From Streptomyces sp. NBRC 110035 (lineage in GTDB: Bacteria > Actinomycetota > Actinomycetes > Streptomycetales > Streptomycetaceae), in contig NZ_BBNN01000022.1 in NCBI RefSeq assembly GCF_000829695.1, forward strand, positions 124,001 through 188,000: a stretch of DNA of 64,000 nucleotides. Direction: 5' to 3'. Numbering within the stretch: the stretch's first letter is position 1; each line of letters begins with the position of its first letter. Below the pieces are notes generated by a model, which was not told the DNA's origin, did not search any database, and saw only the letters and a list, made by a program, of their open reading frames with translations. Position numbers and translations under genes: made by a program. Below are positions 41,275 through 50,775 of this stretch, in pieces.

Positions 41275-43524
41275 TCAGGGAGCGGTTCCGGCGACGGCTC
41301 CGGGCGCGATCTCGACGGGCACCCCGTTGAGCACGGCGTTGCCCGAGAGCGGGTCGAGGAGGCTGCCGTCGAGCAGCTGGTTGACGTTGACGCCGGGGTC
41401 GGCCTCGGCGTGCCGCAGCCGGGTGCCGGGCCGGTCGTGGCCCCAGCCGTGCGGCAGGCTCACCACGCCCCGGCGCAGCCCGTCGGTCAGCTCGGCGGGC
41501 GCGGTCACCTCTCCCCCGGCGCCCCGCAGACGTACCGGCTGCCCGTCCTGGATGCCGAGGCGTTCGGCGTCCTCGGGGTGGATCTGCAGGGTGCACCGGT
41601 TGGTGCCGCCGGTGAGGGCGGGCACGTTGTGCATCCAGCTGTTGTTGGAGCGCAGATGGCGGCGGCCGACCAGGACGAAGCCGTCGGGGCGTGCGTCGAG
41701 GGCGGCGCGCAGCCGGGGAAGGTCGGCGGCGATCGGTTCCGGCAGCAGCTCCACCCGTCCGCTGCGGGTCCGCAGGGGCTGCGGCAGGCGGGGGCGCAGG
41801 GGCCCGAGGTCGATGCCGTGCGGGTGGGCGAGCAGCCGGTCGAGGGTGAGGCCGTCCGGGTCGGCACCGAAGCCGTCGCCGTAGGGGCCCAGGCGGAGCA
41901 TCATGTCCAGCCGCCGCTCGGGGCCGTCGTGGCCGGTGAGCAGCCCGGCGAGTTCCTTCGGGTCGCGGCCGTGCACCGGGGAGTGCGGGGCCTCCACCGC
42001 CCTGCCGAGGGTCTGGTCGACGACCAGCCGGTCGACGTCCTGCGGGGCGGCGCCGTGGGCGCCGGTGGCGGCGAGGACGAGCCGGGCCAGGATCTCGGTC
42101 TCCGCCATGCGGCCGGGTTCCAGCGGGAGCGCGGGGCGGGTGTAGCGGACCTGGTTGCGTACGGCGAGGGTGTTGAAGGCGAAGTCGTGGTGCGGGCTCT
42201 GCGCGGGCGGGGGCGGGGGCAGGACGACGTCGGCGTGGCGCGAGGTCTCGTTGAGGTACGGGTCGACGCCGACCATGAAGTCGAGGGAGCCGAGCGCCTT
42301 GTCGAGACGGTCGCCGTCGGGCGCGGACAGGACCGGGTTGGCGGCGACGACGACGAGGGCGCGCAGCGGTTCGCCCGCGTCGGTGGGGGTGTCGATCTCC
42401 TCGGCGAGGGCGGAGAGCGGCAGTTCGCCCTTGGCCTCGGGGTGCCGGCTCACCCGGGAGTGCCAGCGTCCGAGGGCGAAGCCGCGGCCGGGTCCGGCGG
42501 GGCGTGGGGTCCTGTCGGTGGCGGCACGGGGGAAGAGGGCGCCGCCGGGCCGGTCGAGGTTGCCGGTGAGGATGTTGAGGACGTCGACGAGCCAGCTCGC
42601 CAGGGTGCCGTGCGGGACGGTGCAGCTGCCGATGCGGCCGTAGACGGCGGCGGTGGGGGCGGCTGCGAGTTCGCGGGCGAGGGTACGGATGGTGCCCGCG
42701 TCGACGTCACAGGCCGGGGCGACGGCCTCGGGGGTGAAGTCCTTCACCGCGTCGGCGAGTTCGGCGACGCCCTGCACATGGGGAGCGCACTCCCCCAGGT
42801 CGACGAGGTCCTCCTCGACGAGCACGGACGTCATCGCCGCGAGCAGCAGGGCGTCGGTGCCGGGCCGGACGGCGACGTGCCGGTCGGCGAGGCGGGCGGT
42901 GCGGGTACGGCGCGGGTCGACGACGGTGAGGGTGCCGCCGCGGGCCCTGAGCGCCCGGAGGCGGCCGGGGAAGTCGGGTGCGGTGCACAGGCTCCCGTTG
43001 GATTCCAGGGGGTTGGCGCCGATCAGCAGCAGGTGGTCGGTGTGGTCCAGGTCGGGTACGGGGATCGCGTTGGCGTCGCCGAAGAGGAGTCCGCTGGACA
43101 CGTGCTTGGGCATCTGGTCGACGGTGGACGCGGTGAACAGGCTGCGGGTGCCGAGCCCGCCGACCAGGAGGGGCGGGTAGAGGGCGCCCGCCATGGTGTG
43201 CACGTTGGGGTTGCCGAGGACGACCCCGACGGCGTCCGGACCGTGGCGTTCCACGACGGGCCGGATGCCGGCGGCGACGGCGTCGAACGCCTCCTCCCAG
43301 CCGGCCTCGCGCAACACGCCGTCGACCCGGACGAGCGGGCCGCGCAGTCGGTCGGGGTCGGCGTCGACAGCGGGGAAGGAGGCGCCCTTGGGGCAGATGA
43401 ACCCCTTGCTGAAGACGTCGTCGCGGTCACCCCGGGCACCGGTGACCCTGCCCTCGTCGAGGGTGAGGGTCAGACCACAGGTGGCCTCGCACAAAGGGCA
43501 GATACGAAGAGCGGTGCGGGACAT
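41275..43524 (-). CDS. Molybdopterin oxidoreductase (formate dehydrogenase/nitrate reductase-like)
   Basis: A 749-residue cytoplasmic member of the DMSO-reductase family. The N-terminal [4Fe-4S] ligands are Cys of RICPLCEATCGLTL and FSKGFICPKGAS. The molybdopterin-binding domains follow (LLLIGANPLESNGSLC, VVDPRRTRTA, LNILTGNLDRPGGALF), and the C-terminal domain begins around SNNSWMHNVPAL with VSLPHGWGHDRPG. No Tat signal is present, so it acts in the cytoplasm. The residue at the Mo-ligand position cannot be stated with certainty. Substrate unknown. It is downstream of a TetR gene and a palindrome at 43637. Confidence 0.92.
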   Translation of the reverse strand: MSRTALRICPLCEATCGLTLTLDEGRVTGARGDRDDVFSKGFICPKGASFPAVDADPDRLRGPLVRVDGVLREAGWEEAFDAVAAGIRPVVERHGPDAVGVVLGNPNVHTMAGALYPPLLVGGLGTRSLFTASTVDQMPKHVSSGLLFGDANAIPVPDLDHTDHLLLIGANPLESNGSLCTAPDFPGRLRALRARGGTLTVVDPRRTRTARLADRHVAVRPGTDALLLAAMTSVLVEEDLVDLGECAPHVQGVAELADAVKDFTPEAVAPACDVDAGTIRTLARELAAAPTAAVYGRIGSCTVPHGTLASWLVDVLNILTGNLDRPGGALFPRAATDRTPRPAGPGRGFALGRWHSRVSRHPEAKGELPLSALAEEIDTPTDAGEPLRALVVVAANPVLSAPDGDRLDKALGSLDFMVGVDPYLNETSRHADVVLPPPPPAQSPHHDFAFNTLAVRNQVRYTRPALPLEPGRMAETEILARLVLAATGAHGAAPQDVDRLVVDQTLGRAVEAPHSPVHGRDPKELAGLLTGHDGPERRLDMMLRLGPYGDGFGADPDGLTLDRLLAHPHGIDLGPLRPRLPQPLRTRSGRVELLPEPIAADLPRLRAALDARPDGFVLVGRRHLRSNNSWMHNVPALTGGTNRCTLQIHPEDAERLGIQDGQPVRLRGAGGEVTAPAELTDGLRRGVVSLPHGWGHDRPGTRLRHAEADPGVNVNQLLDGSLLDPLSGNAVLNGVPVEIAPGAVAGTAP

Positions 43525-43636
43525 GGGACCTCCCGGGTACGGCGGCGGTGACGCACGGACAGGCAGGCGAGCAGCGAGCCGGGCCCTCGGACAGGCGGGC
43601 GGACAGCCCAGGAGACGGCTGGACGGACGACCCGAG

Positions 43637-43652
43637 CATACCGACTGGTATG
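43637..43652. promoter_or_regulatory. TetR-type palindrome before the molybdopterin oxidoreductase
   Basis: CATACC-GACT-GGTATG is a perfect 6-bp inverted repeat with a 4-bp centre, 113 bp before the oxidoreductase start and 60 bp after the TetR stop. ATACCGACTGGT is shared with the site at 24118. Confidence 0.65.
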
Positions 43653-43711
43653 CATGCGGGGGAGCCCTTTGCCGGCGCCGTTTACAGACGTCCCCGCAGG
43701 AGCCCTCCCGA

Positions 43712-44338
43712 TCAGTCCAGTACGCGCGCCAGATGGGCGCGCAGCATCTCCCGCAGTTCGGCGATGATCTTCTCGTCGCCCTCGGGGGCCACCCGGAAGG
43801 CGAGGTGGACGAGGGCGTCGGCGGTCCCGACGGCGGTGAGGAAGCCGCGGCGCAGGGCGTCGTCCGGTTCACGGTCCAGGTAGCCGGACAGCAGGTCGGC
43901 GAGGCGGTCGGCGACACGGTGGTTGGGTTCGGTCCTGCGGGTGCCGACGGGGATCTGGTTGCCGAAGTCGACCAGGGAGAAGCCGGGCGCGGTGCGCTTC
44001 GTGTCCAGGTACTCGTCGAGTACGGCATCCATGGCCCGCCGCCAGTCCGGGGCGCCGGTGGCGGCCTTCAGACGTTCGGCGACCTGGTGCGTGAAGCGCT
44101 CCAGGTTGCGCCGGGCGAGCGCGTCGGCCATCTCGCGCTTGTTGCCGAAGAAGCGGTAGACGGAGCCGATGGGCACACCGGCGCGCTGCGCGACGGCGCG
44201 GGTGCTCAGGGCTTCGTGGCCGACCTCGTCCAGAAGCGCGGCGCAGGCGTCCAGGATCCTGGCCAGCCGTTCGGTGCTGCGACGCTGCACGGGCGCGCGG
44301 CGGAGCGAGGTCGCGGGTGGCACGGGCACGGACTTCAC
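43712..44338 (-). CDS. TetR-family transcriptional regulator
   Basis: A 208-residue TetR protein: helix-turn-helix at about 42-65 (ALSTRAVAQRAGVPIGSVYR, FFGNKREMADAL), then a ligand domain with conserved RVADRLADLLSGYL. GTG 44338 overlaps the stop of the upstream lipoprotein gene by 4 bp (GTGA), so they are coupled. It is followed by the palindrome 43637 and the molybdopterin oxidoreductase, its probable target. Confidence 0.88.
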   Translation of the reverse strand: MKSVPVPPATSLRRAPVQRRSTERLARILDACAALLDEVGHEALSTRAVAQRAGVPIGSVYRFFGNKREMADALARRNLERFTHQVAERLKAATGAPDWRRAMDAVLDEYLDTKRTAPGFSLVDFGNQIPVGTRRTEPNHRVADRLADLLSGYLDREPDDALRRGFLTAVGTADALVHLAFRVAPEGDEKIIAELREMLRAHLARVLD

Positions 44339-44937
44339 GATGCTCCCGGGTCCCGGCCGGGTGAACCCCGGTCCCCGGCTCGCCCTGTCGCGGTCGGGTC
44401 CGCGGCGGGGCTCGTGGTCGTGTCCGTGATCGGGCTCGGTTCCGAGACCGTGATGTCGGCCGTGCCCTCCACCGGCTTTCCGCGCACGGCCCACACCGAG
44501 TCGCCGTCCGCGTGGAGGCGGACGGTGACCTGGTGCGTGCCCCGCCGGACCGCGTGCGGGGAGAGGTGATGGCCGGGGGCGCGCAGCAGGGCGACGAGGC
44601 GGTCGTCGACGTAGAGGTGTGCGAGGCCGCGGCCGGGCACCGCGCGGCGTGCGGTGCCGTCCGGCGAGAAGCGGAAGTTGCGCACACGCAGCCGTACGTC
44701 CCAGCCGCCACCGGTGTCGGGCGTGACCTCGACGCCGATCTCGGGGGCATCCTCCTCGTCCACCTCGCGGTAGGGCCGGCCCTCGTCGTCCCGTTCCTCC
44801 AGGAGCCTGCCGGCCGGCGACGGCGGCCCTGCGCCCCGTGCCCGTTCCTGGGCGGCCCGCGAGCCGCAGCCCGCGGATCCGGCCATCGGGACGCCACAGA
44901 CCGCGAGCACGGTGACCTGCCTCCCCGTCCACGCCAT
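44335..44937 (-). CDS. Putative lipoprotein
   Basis: A 200-residue exported protein. The N-terminus MAWTGRQVTVLAVCGVPMAG has a hydrophobic core followed by a lipobox-like SAGCGS, making Cys24 the likely lipidated residue. The mature part is charged (Asp/Glu/Arg-rich) with a beta-sandwich-like pattern (EIGVEVTPDTGGGWDVRLRV, VTVRLHADGDSVWAV). No family is recognised. The start was set at ATG 44937 because the preceding codons lack signal-peptide character. Its stop overlaps the start of the TetR gene. Confidence 0.72.
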   Translation of the reverse strand: MAWTGRQVTVLAVCGVPMAGSAGCGSRAAQERARGAGPPSPAGRLLEERDDEGRPYREVDEEDAPEIGVEVTPDTGGGWDVRLRVRNFRFSPDGTARRAVPGRGLAHLYVDDRLVALLRAPGHHLSPHAVRRGTHQVTVRLHADGDSVWAVRGKPVEGTADITVSEPSPITDTTTSPAADPTATGRAGDRGSPGRDPGAS

Positions 44938-45113
44938 GCAGAGGAGCGTAGAACAGGTGTCCGGGCACACGGATCCCCCTGGAGCCGGGTTCCGTGTCGT
45001 CCGTCGAGATGAGGGACGCGGCCCCGAGGGAGAAGGCTGCGTGGCCCTCTTGCGTCGGGGAAACCGCAATCCTACGGTACTGCATAGGAATCACACCCGA
45101 GGGAGCAGTGAGA

Positions 45114-46427
45114 ATGAGCGGAGACGCGCGCAAGGCCGCCGAGGGACTCGGCCACCTCTCCGGTTTCGGCAACGAGCACAGCTCCGAGGCGGTCCCGGGC
45201 GCCCTGCCCGAAGGGCGCAACTCGCCGCAGCGCGCGCCGCTCGGGCTGTACGCGGAACAGCTGAGCGGTACGGCGTTCACCGAGCCGCGGGCCCACAACC
45301 GCCGCTCGTGGCTGTACCGGATCCGCCCGTCGGCCGCACACCCGGCGTTCGCCCGCACGGGCAACGGGGCGATCCGCAGCGCGCCCTTCAACCAGACGGT
45401 GCCCGACCCCAACCGGCTGCGCTGGAACCCGCTGCCCGCACCGGACGGGGGAACGGACTTCCTGGCCGGCCTGTGGACCCTGGGCGGCAACGGCGACGTC
45501 ACCCAGCGCGTCGGCATGGCGGTGCACCTCTACCACGCGAACGCGTCGATGGACCGGGTGTTCAGCGATGCCGACGGCGAGCTGCTGATCGTCCCGGAGC
45601 GGGGCGGACTGCTGCTGCGGACCGAGTTCGGGCTGCTGCACGCGGAGCCGGGACACATCGCACTGATCCCCCGTGGGGTGCGCTTCCGTGTGGAGCTCCT
45701 GGACGACGCGGCCCGCGGCTATGTGTGCGAGAACTACGGCGCCGCCTTCCGGCTCCCGGAGCTCGGCCCGATCGGCGCCAACGGACTGGCGAACGCACGG
45801 GACTTCCGGGCGCCCGTCGCCGCGTACGAGGACGTCGAGGGCCCGGTGGAGGTGGTGAACAAGTTCTGCGGCAACCTCTGGTCGGCCACCTACGGCCACT
45901 CCCCGCTGGATGTCGTCGCCTGGCACGGCAACTACGTGCCGTACACCTACGATCTGCGCCGCTTCAATGTGATGGGCACCGTCTCGTACGACCATCCGGA
46001 CCCGTCGGTGTTCACGGTGCTGACGGCGCCGAGCGATACGCCGGGGCTGGCGGGGGTGGACTTCGTGGTGTTCGCGCCGCGCTGGCTGGTGGGCGAGGAC
46101 ACCTTCCGGCCGCCGTACTTCCACCGGAACGTGATGAGCGAGTACATGGGCCTGATCGAGGGTGCCTACGACGCGAAGGCGGAGGGGTTCGTGCCGGGCG
46201 GCGGCTCGCTGCACACCATGATGTCGGCGCACGGGCCGGACCGGGAGACGTTCGAGAAGGCGAGCGCCGCCGAGTTGCGCCCGCAGAAGATCGACGACGG
46301 TCTCGCGTTCATGTTCGAGACACGCTGGCCGGTGTCCCTGACGCCGCAGGCGGCACGCGCGGAGCACCTGCAGCAGCACTACGACGACGTGTGGCAGGGC
46401 CTCGAGCGCCACTTCCGCACGCTGTAG
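45114..46427 (+). CDS. hmgA: Homogentisate 1,2-dioxygenase
   Basis: A 437-residue iron(II) dioxygenase that opens homogentisate to maleylacetoacetate in tyrosine and phenylalanine degradation. The N-terminus [20 protein letters not shown] is the family signature, with [10 protein letters not shown] and the C-terminal cupin containing the iron ligands in [20 protein letters not shown] and [12 protein letters not shown] (His, Glu, His). Length is normal. ATG 45114 follows GGGAGCAGTGAGA. It is divergent from the lipoprotein/TetR genes and followed by a GntR regulator. Confidence 0.97.
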   Translation: MSGDARKAAEGLGHLSGFGNEHSSEAVPGALPEGRNSPQRAPLGLYAEQLSGTAFTEPRAHNRRSWLYRIRPSAAHPAFARTGNGAIRSAPFNQTVPDPNRLRWNPLPAPDGGTDFLAGLWTLGGNGDVTQRVGMAVHLYHANASMDRVFSDADGELLIVPERGGLLLRTEFGLLHAEPGHIALIPRGVRFRVELLDDAARGYVCENYGAAFRLPELGPIGANGLANARDFRAPVAAYEDVEGPVEVVNKFCGNLWSATYGHSPLDVVAWHGNYVPYTYDLRRFNVMGTVSYDHPDPSVFTVLTAPSDTPGLAGVDFVVFAPRWLVGEDTFRPPYFHRNVMSEYMGLIEGAYDAKAEGFVPGGGSLHTMMSAHGPDRETFEKASAAELRPQKIDDGLAFMFETRWPVSLTPQAARAEHLQQHYDDVWQGLERHFRTL

Positions 46428-46517
46428 CCGGGTGGCCCGAAGGACCCGGGCGGTCCCCGCGGTCCGGTTCGGCTCCGGGGTGTCACAGCCGATGTCGGCA
46501 CACCCCTGCGCCTCACA

Positions 46518-46546
46518 TTGCACTGAACGTTCCCGACCGGTACGGA
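46518..46546 (+). promoter_or_regulatory. Vegetative-type promoter placing the GntR transcript start at its GTG
   Basis: TTGCAC (46518-46523) and TACGGA (46541-46546) with 17-bp spacing; the expected start at about 46553 is the GTG itself. GAACGTTC, a perfect palindrome, lies in the spacer. Confidence 0.5.
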
Positions 46547-46552
46547 TAGCCC

Positions 46553-47302
46553 GTGACCTCCTTCGCGCCGGATTCGATCGTCCTGAACCGCAAGTTGCCG
46601 CTCTGGTACCAGGTGTCGCAGTCGCTGCGCGCCTCGATCCTCGGCCGCTCGCCCCGGGACCCGCTGCGCCTGCCCACCGAGGAACAGCTGGCGGTGCACT
46701 ACGGGGTGAGCGTGCTGACCATGCGGCAGGCGCTGAAGGAACTGGAGGACGAGGGGCTGATCTCCCGTCACCGCCGGCGCGGCACGTTCATCGAACCCGA
46801 TGCCCTCAGGGGCGCCCCGGTGCGGCTGCTGGGCTCGGTGGACGCGATCGTGGCCCAGCAGTCCGGTATGACGACCGAACTGCTGGAGCACGGCACCGCG
46901 CCGGTGCCGGCCGAACTCGCCGAGTACTTCCCCGGGCTGACGGAGGCGGCGGCCTACCACCGGCTGCGCAGCGACGAGAGGACCGGCGAGCCGACCAATC
47001 ACGCCCGCAACTACGTCCGTCCGGAACTCGCCGCCCGGATCGACCTGGAGGATCTGCGGCGCTGGCCGATGACCAAGGTGCTGCGGGACGTCGTCGGGGT
47101 GGACATCAGCCGCATCACGGACACCGTTCAGGCGCGGCTCGCGGATCCGGAGACCGCCCGGCTCCTCCGGGTGCCGCTGCTCAGCCCGATCCTGCACTAC
47201 ACCGGCATCACCTACGACGCCGAGGGCAGCCCGCTGGACGTGGCCGTGATCAACTACCGGGGCGACCGCTTCTCCTTCACCGTGACCCTGGAAGCCACCT
47301 GA
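46553..47302 (+). CDS. GntR-family regulator (HutC/UTRA type)
   Basis: A 249-residue regulator: N-terminal winged helix (PLWYQVSQSLRASILGRSPR, LPTEEQLAVHYGVSVLTMRQ, ALKELEDEGLISRHRRRGTF) and UTRA ligand domain (AAYHRLRSDERTGEPTNHAR, SPILHYTGITYDAEGSPLDV). It follows hmgA by 125 bp in the same direction but has its own promoter, apparently leaderless. It may control hmgA or itself; the palindrome in its promoter suggests autoregulation. Confidence 0.9.
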   Translation: MTSFAPDSIVLNRKLPLWYQVSQSLRASILGRSPRDPLRLPTEEQLAVHYGVSVLTMRQALKELEDEGLISRHRRRGTFIEPDALRGAPVRLLGSVDAIVAQQSGMTTELLEHGTAPVPAELAEYFPGLTEAAAYHRLRSDERTGEPTNHARNYVRPELAARIDLEDLRRWPMTKVLRDVVGVDISRITDTVQARLADPETARLLRVPLLSPILHYTGITYDAEGSPLDVAVINYRGDRFSFTVTLEAT

Positions 47303-47327
47303 TCCCGCCCACCCGTCAGGTCGTACG

Positions 47328-48578
47328 ATGCCCAGCGTGACGCACGACGACGCTCCGCTGCTGGCGGACCTCATGCCGTGGTCCGTCGCACCGCCGCGGC
47401 TCGGCCGGGGGTGGCCGGCGGCACCCGATCCGGCGGCCCTGAAAGCCCGCTGGGAGACCCTGGTGAAAGCGGCGGGACCGGACAGGGAGGCCCTGTTCCA
47501 GCCGACCCGCTCGCGGACGGGCCGTACGGCGGTCGGCCGGCTCCCGGGAGGAACGGGCGGGACGGAGCGGCTGGAGCGCGCCTCGGGCCCGTGCCCGGAT
47601 CCGGTCCGCGTGCTGCGCGCCCCCTTCGACGAGCAGTGGCTGATTCCCGACCAGCGGCTGATCGACGCGGCCCGCCCCGAGCTGTGGCGGGTGGCGGACG
47701 AACGGCAGGTCTTCGTCGTCGAGGCCGGACCCGCCCCGGGGCGCGGCGGCCGCTCCCGGGGCGACCGTGCGCGGGGCGGCGGCGTCGGCACCGGCGACGC
47801 CGGTGGCACCCCCGGCCCGCCGCTGCTCGCCACGTCCCTGCTGCCGGTGTTCCGTCCCGGCCGGGTCCGCCCGCTGTACCGCCGTCCCGGGGGCGCGGAG
47901 CCGAATCTGGCCCCGGGCCTGTCCGAGCACCTCACGGCACGCCTCGGCCGAAAGGCAGCGGCCGTCGACGTGCTCGCCTGGACGGTGGCCATGGTGCGGC
48001 CCGGCCCCGGAGGGCTCACGGTGCCGCTCACCGGGGACGTCGGCGTCTGGGACGCGGGTGTGGAGGTGGGGCGCCGGATGCTGTGGCTGATGCGGCGCGA
48101 CGGGGAACGCCCCCGGCTCCCGGGCGGACGCCGCCCCTATGTCCGCGCCCCGCTCCCGTCCCGCCCGCCGTCCGTCCGGTACGACCGTGACGAGGAGGCC
48201 CTGTGCTTCGGCGAGGGCCGTATCTCGCCGGTTCCGCCGGCGGCCTGGGACTTCGAGGTGGCCGGGGTGCGGGTGCTGGAGCGGTGGTGCGCGGCCCGCA
48301 CGGAGGCGGCCGGGCCGGGGACGCTGGAGGCGATCCGTCCGGCCGGCTGGTCGCAGACCTGGACGTCGGAACTCCTGGAGCTGATCACGGTCCTCGCCCT
48401 GCTCGCCGAACTGCGCCCGCGGCAGGTTGCGTTGACGGACGGTACGGCAGCCGATCCGGTCACCCCGGCGGAGCTGCGCCGGGCGGGCGTGCTCCCCGTA
48501 CCGCGGTCGGCGCGCGGGCCCGCCTCGGTCCTGGACGCACACGAGGAGGGGCCGGAGGGCCAGCTCGCGCTGATCTGA
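47328..48578 (+). CDS. Stand-alone Type ISP restriction/modification C-terminal domain protein
   Basis: A 416-residue protein whose second half matches the C-terminal target-recognition region of Type ISP restriction-modification enzymes: LCFGEGRISPVPPAAWDFEV, AGVRVLERWCAARTEAAGPG and WTSELLELITVLALLAELRP. No methyltransferase (NPPY) or helicase motifs are visible, and the length is far below the ~1500 residues of full enzymes. The N-terminal part (LMPWSVAPPRLGRGWPAAPD) resembles the related pre-domain. It might be a decayed or repurposed DNA-recognition protein. Adjacent genes give no restriction context. Confidence 0.75.
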   Translation: MPSVTHDDAPLLADLMPWSVAPPRLGRGWPAAPDPAALKARWETLVKAAGPDREALFQPTRSRTGRTAVGRLPGGTGGTERLERASGPCPDPVRVLRAPFDEQWLIPDQRLIDAARPELWRVADERQVFVVEAGPAPGRGGRSRGDRARGGGVGTGDAGGTPGPPLLATSLLPVFRPGRVRPLYRRPGGAEPNLAPGLSEHLTARLGRKAAAVDVLAWTVAMVRPGPGGLTVPLTGDVGVWDAGVEVGRRMLWLMRRDGERPRLPGGRRPYVRAPLPSRPPSVRYDRDEEALCFGEGRISPVPPAAWDFEVAGVRVLERWCAARTEAAGPGTLEAIRPAGWSQTWTSELLELITVLALLAELRPRQVALTDGTAADPVTPAELRRAGVLPVPRSARGPASVLDAHEEGPEGQLALI

Positions 48579-48878
48579 CACCACGCGGTTCCCGACCGGG
48601 CCGCATCCGGCAACGCTCACGGGCAGGGGCAGGGCACGGGCCGGGGACAGCGGGAGTCCGCACGCCCCCGGATCGCTCGCGCCCCCGGATCACGGCCGGG
48701 TGGGTCGGGAGCGCCGAGCCGAGGGGCAACGGGGCCTGAAGGAGGTACCGAGAGGTACCGGAAGGGGAGCCGGGGGAGGACGGCGCACCGGTGGGCGGCG
48801 CCGCGCGCCGTGGGGTGACAGCGGCACGCACGGTGTGCCACGCCGGGACGGTGGGCCCGTCCGGACGCGGGCGCGGGA
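48579..48878. other. Intergenic stretch, no gene
   Basis: 300 bp between convergent genes. A short direct repeat GAGGTACCG occurs twice near 48740-48760. No coding sequence or clear terminator seen. Confidence 0.5.
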
Positions 48879-49151
48879 CTAGCGGCTGCCGAGGAGGGAG
48901 CGGCGCAGCCGGCGCAGTGGGGCGAAGAGCGAGACGCGGCTCGTCCGCGCCCGTGCGCCCTTGGCTCCGCGGTCGTGCCGGTCGCGCGCGGTCAGCTCGC
49001 GCATCAGTGACGTCGCCTCGGCCGCCTCCCGCTGCGGGACGGCGGGTCCCGCCAGCACCGAGAGGTGGCGGTCCAGTCGCGTACTGGTCGCGTTGCTCCC
49101 GCAGGTGATCGCGGGGACCCTGGCCCTGCCGCGCACCGTTATCTGATCCAT
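48879..49151 (-). CDS. Small conserved hypothetical protein
   Basis: A 90-residue basic protein (MDQITVRGRARVPAITCGSN...) with a C-terminal Arg-rich helix (FAPLRRLRRSLLGSR). The ATG follows GGGGAG at ideal distance. Its strand orientation is the same as the anti-sigma gene next to it, 127 bp away. No family is recognised; the single Cys and the basic tail are the only features to note. Confidence 0.68.
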   Translation of the reverse strand: MDQITVRGRARVPAITCGSNATSTRLDRHLSVLAGPAVPQREAAEATSLMRELTARDRHDRGAKGARARTSRVSLFAPLRRLRRSLLGSR

Positions 49152-49278
49152 GTCACTCCCCACCCGTACGAGTCCGCCCGGCCCCGGGCAGAGTAACCCT
49201 ATCGTCCCGTCCGGGCACTCGCGTATCCCGGCCGCAGGATTCACCTTCCCCGTAAGGAGGTTGACGAACACACGACGG

Positions 49279-50124
49279 TTACTCTCCGAATCCAACCGTT
49301 TTCAGGGCGAGTTGAACAATCGGCTGCGTGGTGGGCTGCGGCGACCCTCCGTCCGGCTCGACGGTTACGGCCAGTGACGTCGCCGAGGCGTCGAGGCCGG
49401 AGGCGACGAGGGGTACGTCGCCCTCGAAGAGCCCGAGGGAACGCGGTTGTGCGCCGGGGCGCATGAGCCAGAGCTGACGCACACGTCCGTTCGGCGGGTT
49501 GCCGTATCCGCCGAGGGTGACGACGGCGCTCCGCTCCGATACGGAAGCGATCACTCCGATCGTGCCGCCCCGTGCGTCGCGGCCGCTGCCGGCAAGGGCG
49601 TCGGGAGCGGCGAGAACGTGGGCGACCTCACGTGCCCGGTCCCGTTCGGCGGTCAGTTGGTCCTGGGTCCGGTTCGCCTGGACGGCGAACAGCGCGGCGA
49701 CGACGAGGGCAGCGGCGGCGGTGGCCGTCGCGAAGGGCACGAACAACGGCATCCGGTGCCGCCTGCCGCTCTGCGGCACGGACCGGGTCCCCCGTACGCG
49801 GGGCGGGAGTTGCGGCGCACGCGAGTGCGACCGCTCCTGGGATCCGGAGACGGCGGCGGGGGCGGGGTCCTGCGGGGTGGTCCGTACGGCGGCCATGACC
49901 CGGTCGCGCAGGGCGGGGGGCGCGGGGGCGGCCGTGGACCAGGCGAGGCGGACGGCGTCCTCGGCGAGGACGCGTACCTCGGCGGCGCAGCGCCGGCAGG
50001 TCGACAGGTGCCTTTCGAAGCGGACGCGTTCGGCGGGCTCGAGTGCGTCGAGCGCGTAGGGGGCGGCCAGCGAGTGGAGATCTCCGCGGTTCCCGCGGCC
50101 GAGCAGCCGGTCCAGGAAGCTCAT
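49279..50124 (-). CDS. Anti-sigma factor (RskA-like, zinc-type)
   Basis: A 281-residue membrane anti-sigma factor. The N-terminal anti-sigma domain has the HxxxCxxC zinc motif (His39, Cys43, Cys46 in HLSTCRRC) after DLHSLAAPYALDALEPAERV. One transmembrane helix at about 125-145 (PFATATAAAALVVAALFAVQ) is followed by an extracytoplasmic RskA domain (RQLWLMRPGAQPRSLGLFEG). Its start overlaps the stop of the sigma gene (ATGA), so it is the cognate inhibitor. Release probably involves intramembrane proteolysis. Confidence 0.93.
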   Translation of the reverse strand: MSFLDRLLGRGNRGDLHSLAAPYALDALEPAERVRFERHLSTCRRCAAEVRVLAEDAVRLAWSTAAPAPPALRDRVMAAVRTTPQDPAPAAVSGSQERSHSRAPQLPPRVRGTRSVPQSGRRHRMPLFVPFATATAAAALVVAALFAVQANRTQDQLTAERDRAREVAHVLAAPDALAGSGRDARGGTIGVIASVSERSAVVTLGGYGNPPNGRVRQLWLMRPGAQPRSLGLFEGDVPLVASGLDASATSLAVTVEPDGGSPQPTTQPIVQLALKTVGFGE

Positions 50125-50666
50125 GCGGCACCTCCCAGGCAGTCGCGCAGTCGGGTCAGGCCGTCGCGCATGCGTGTCTTGACCGTGCCGAGTGGCAGGG
50201 AGAGCCGTTCGGCGACCTCGCGGTAGGTGTAGCCGTCGTAGTAGGCGAGGGTGACCGACTGCCGCTGCAGCGCGGTGAGCCGGTCCAGGCAGCGGCGTAC
50301 CCACTCGCGTTCGAGGCCTGCCTCGACCTCCTCCGCGACCTGGTCGAACGCGGGCCCGCTGCCGCGCCGGGCGGCTTCGCGCTGCTCGCGCTCGCCGGCC
50401 GCGCGGGCGCTGCGCACCCGGTCGACGGCCCGGCGGTGGGCGAGGGTGAGCACCCAGGACAGCGCGCTGCCCCGGCCCGGGTCGAACCGGGCGGCGGAGC
50501 GCCAGAGTTCGAGCAGCACCTCCTGCACCACCTCCTCCGACTGGGCGGGGTCGCGCACCACCCTTCGTACCAGCCCGTAGACCGGCCCGGACACCAGTCC
50601 GTACAGCGCCTCGAATGCCTTCTGGTCGCCCCCTGCCACCCGCACCAGAAGCTCGTCCGCCTCCAA
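50121..50666 (-). CDS. ECF sigma factor (SigK-like)
   Basis: A 181-residue ECF sigma factor: region 2 (FEALYGLVSGPVYGLVRRVV, EEVVQEVLLELWRSAARFDP) and region 4 (LDRLTALQRQSVTLAYYDGY, TYREVAERLSLPLGTVKTRM), similar to SigK. The start is taken as TTG 50666 (MEADELL...), 7 nt after GGGGGG; no ATG or GTG in frame is better placed, and longer starts reach into the promoter region. It is coupled to the anti-sigma gene. The bidirectional element at 50776 may be its own promoter. Confidence 0.9.
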   Translation of the reverse strand: MEADELLVRVAGGDQKAFEALYGLVSGPVYGLVRRVVRDPAQSEEVVQEVLLELWRSAARFDPGRGSALSWVLTLAHRRAVDRVRSARAAGEREQREAARRGSGPAFDQVAEEVEAGLEREWVRRCLDRLTALQRQSVTLAYYDGYTYREVAERLSLPLGTVKTRMRDGLTRLRDCLGGAA

Positions 50667-50775
50667 CGCGCACCCCCCTCTCCCGGCCCTTTCGGGCCAC
50701 CCGTTCGCACGAGGCCCGCGCAGTGAGCGCGCCTCCGGAGGGGAGATACGGATCGGCGGACCGAAAACGCGGGTC

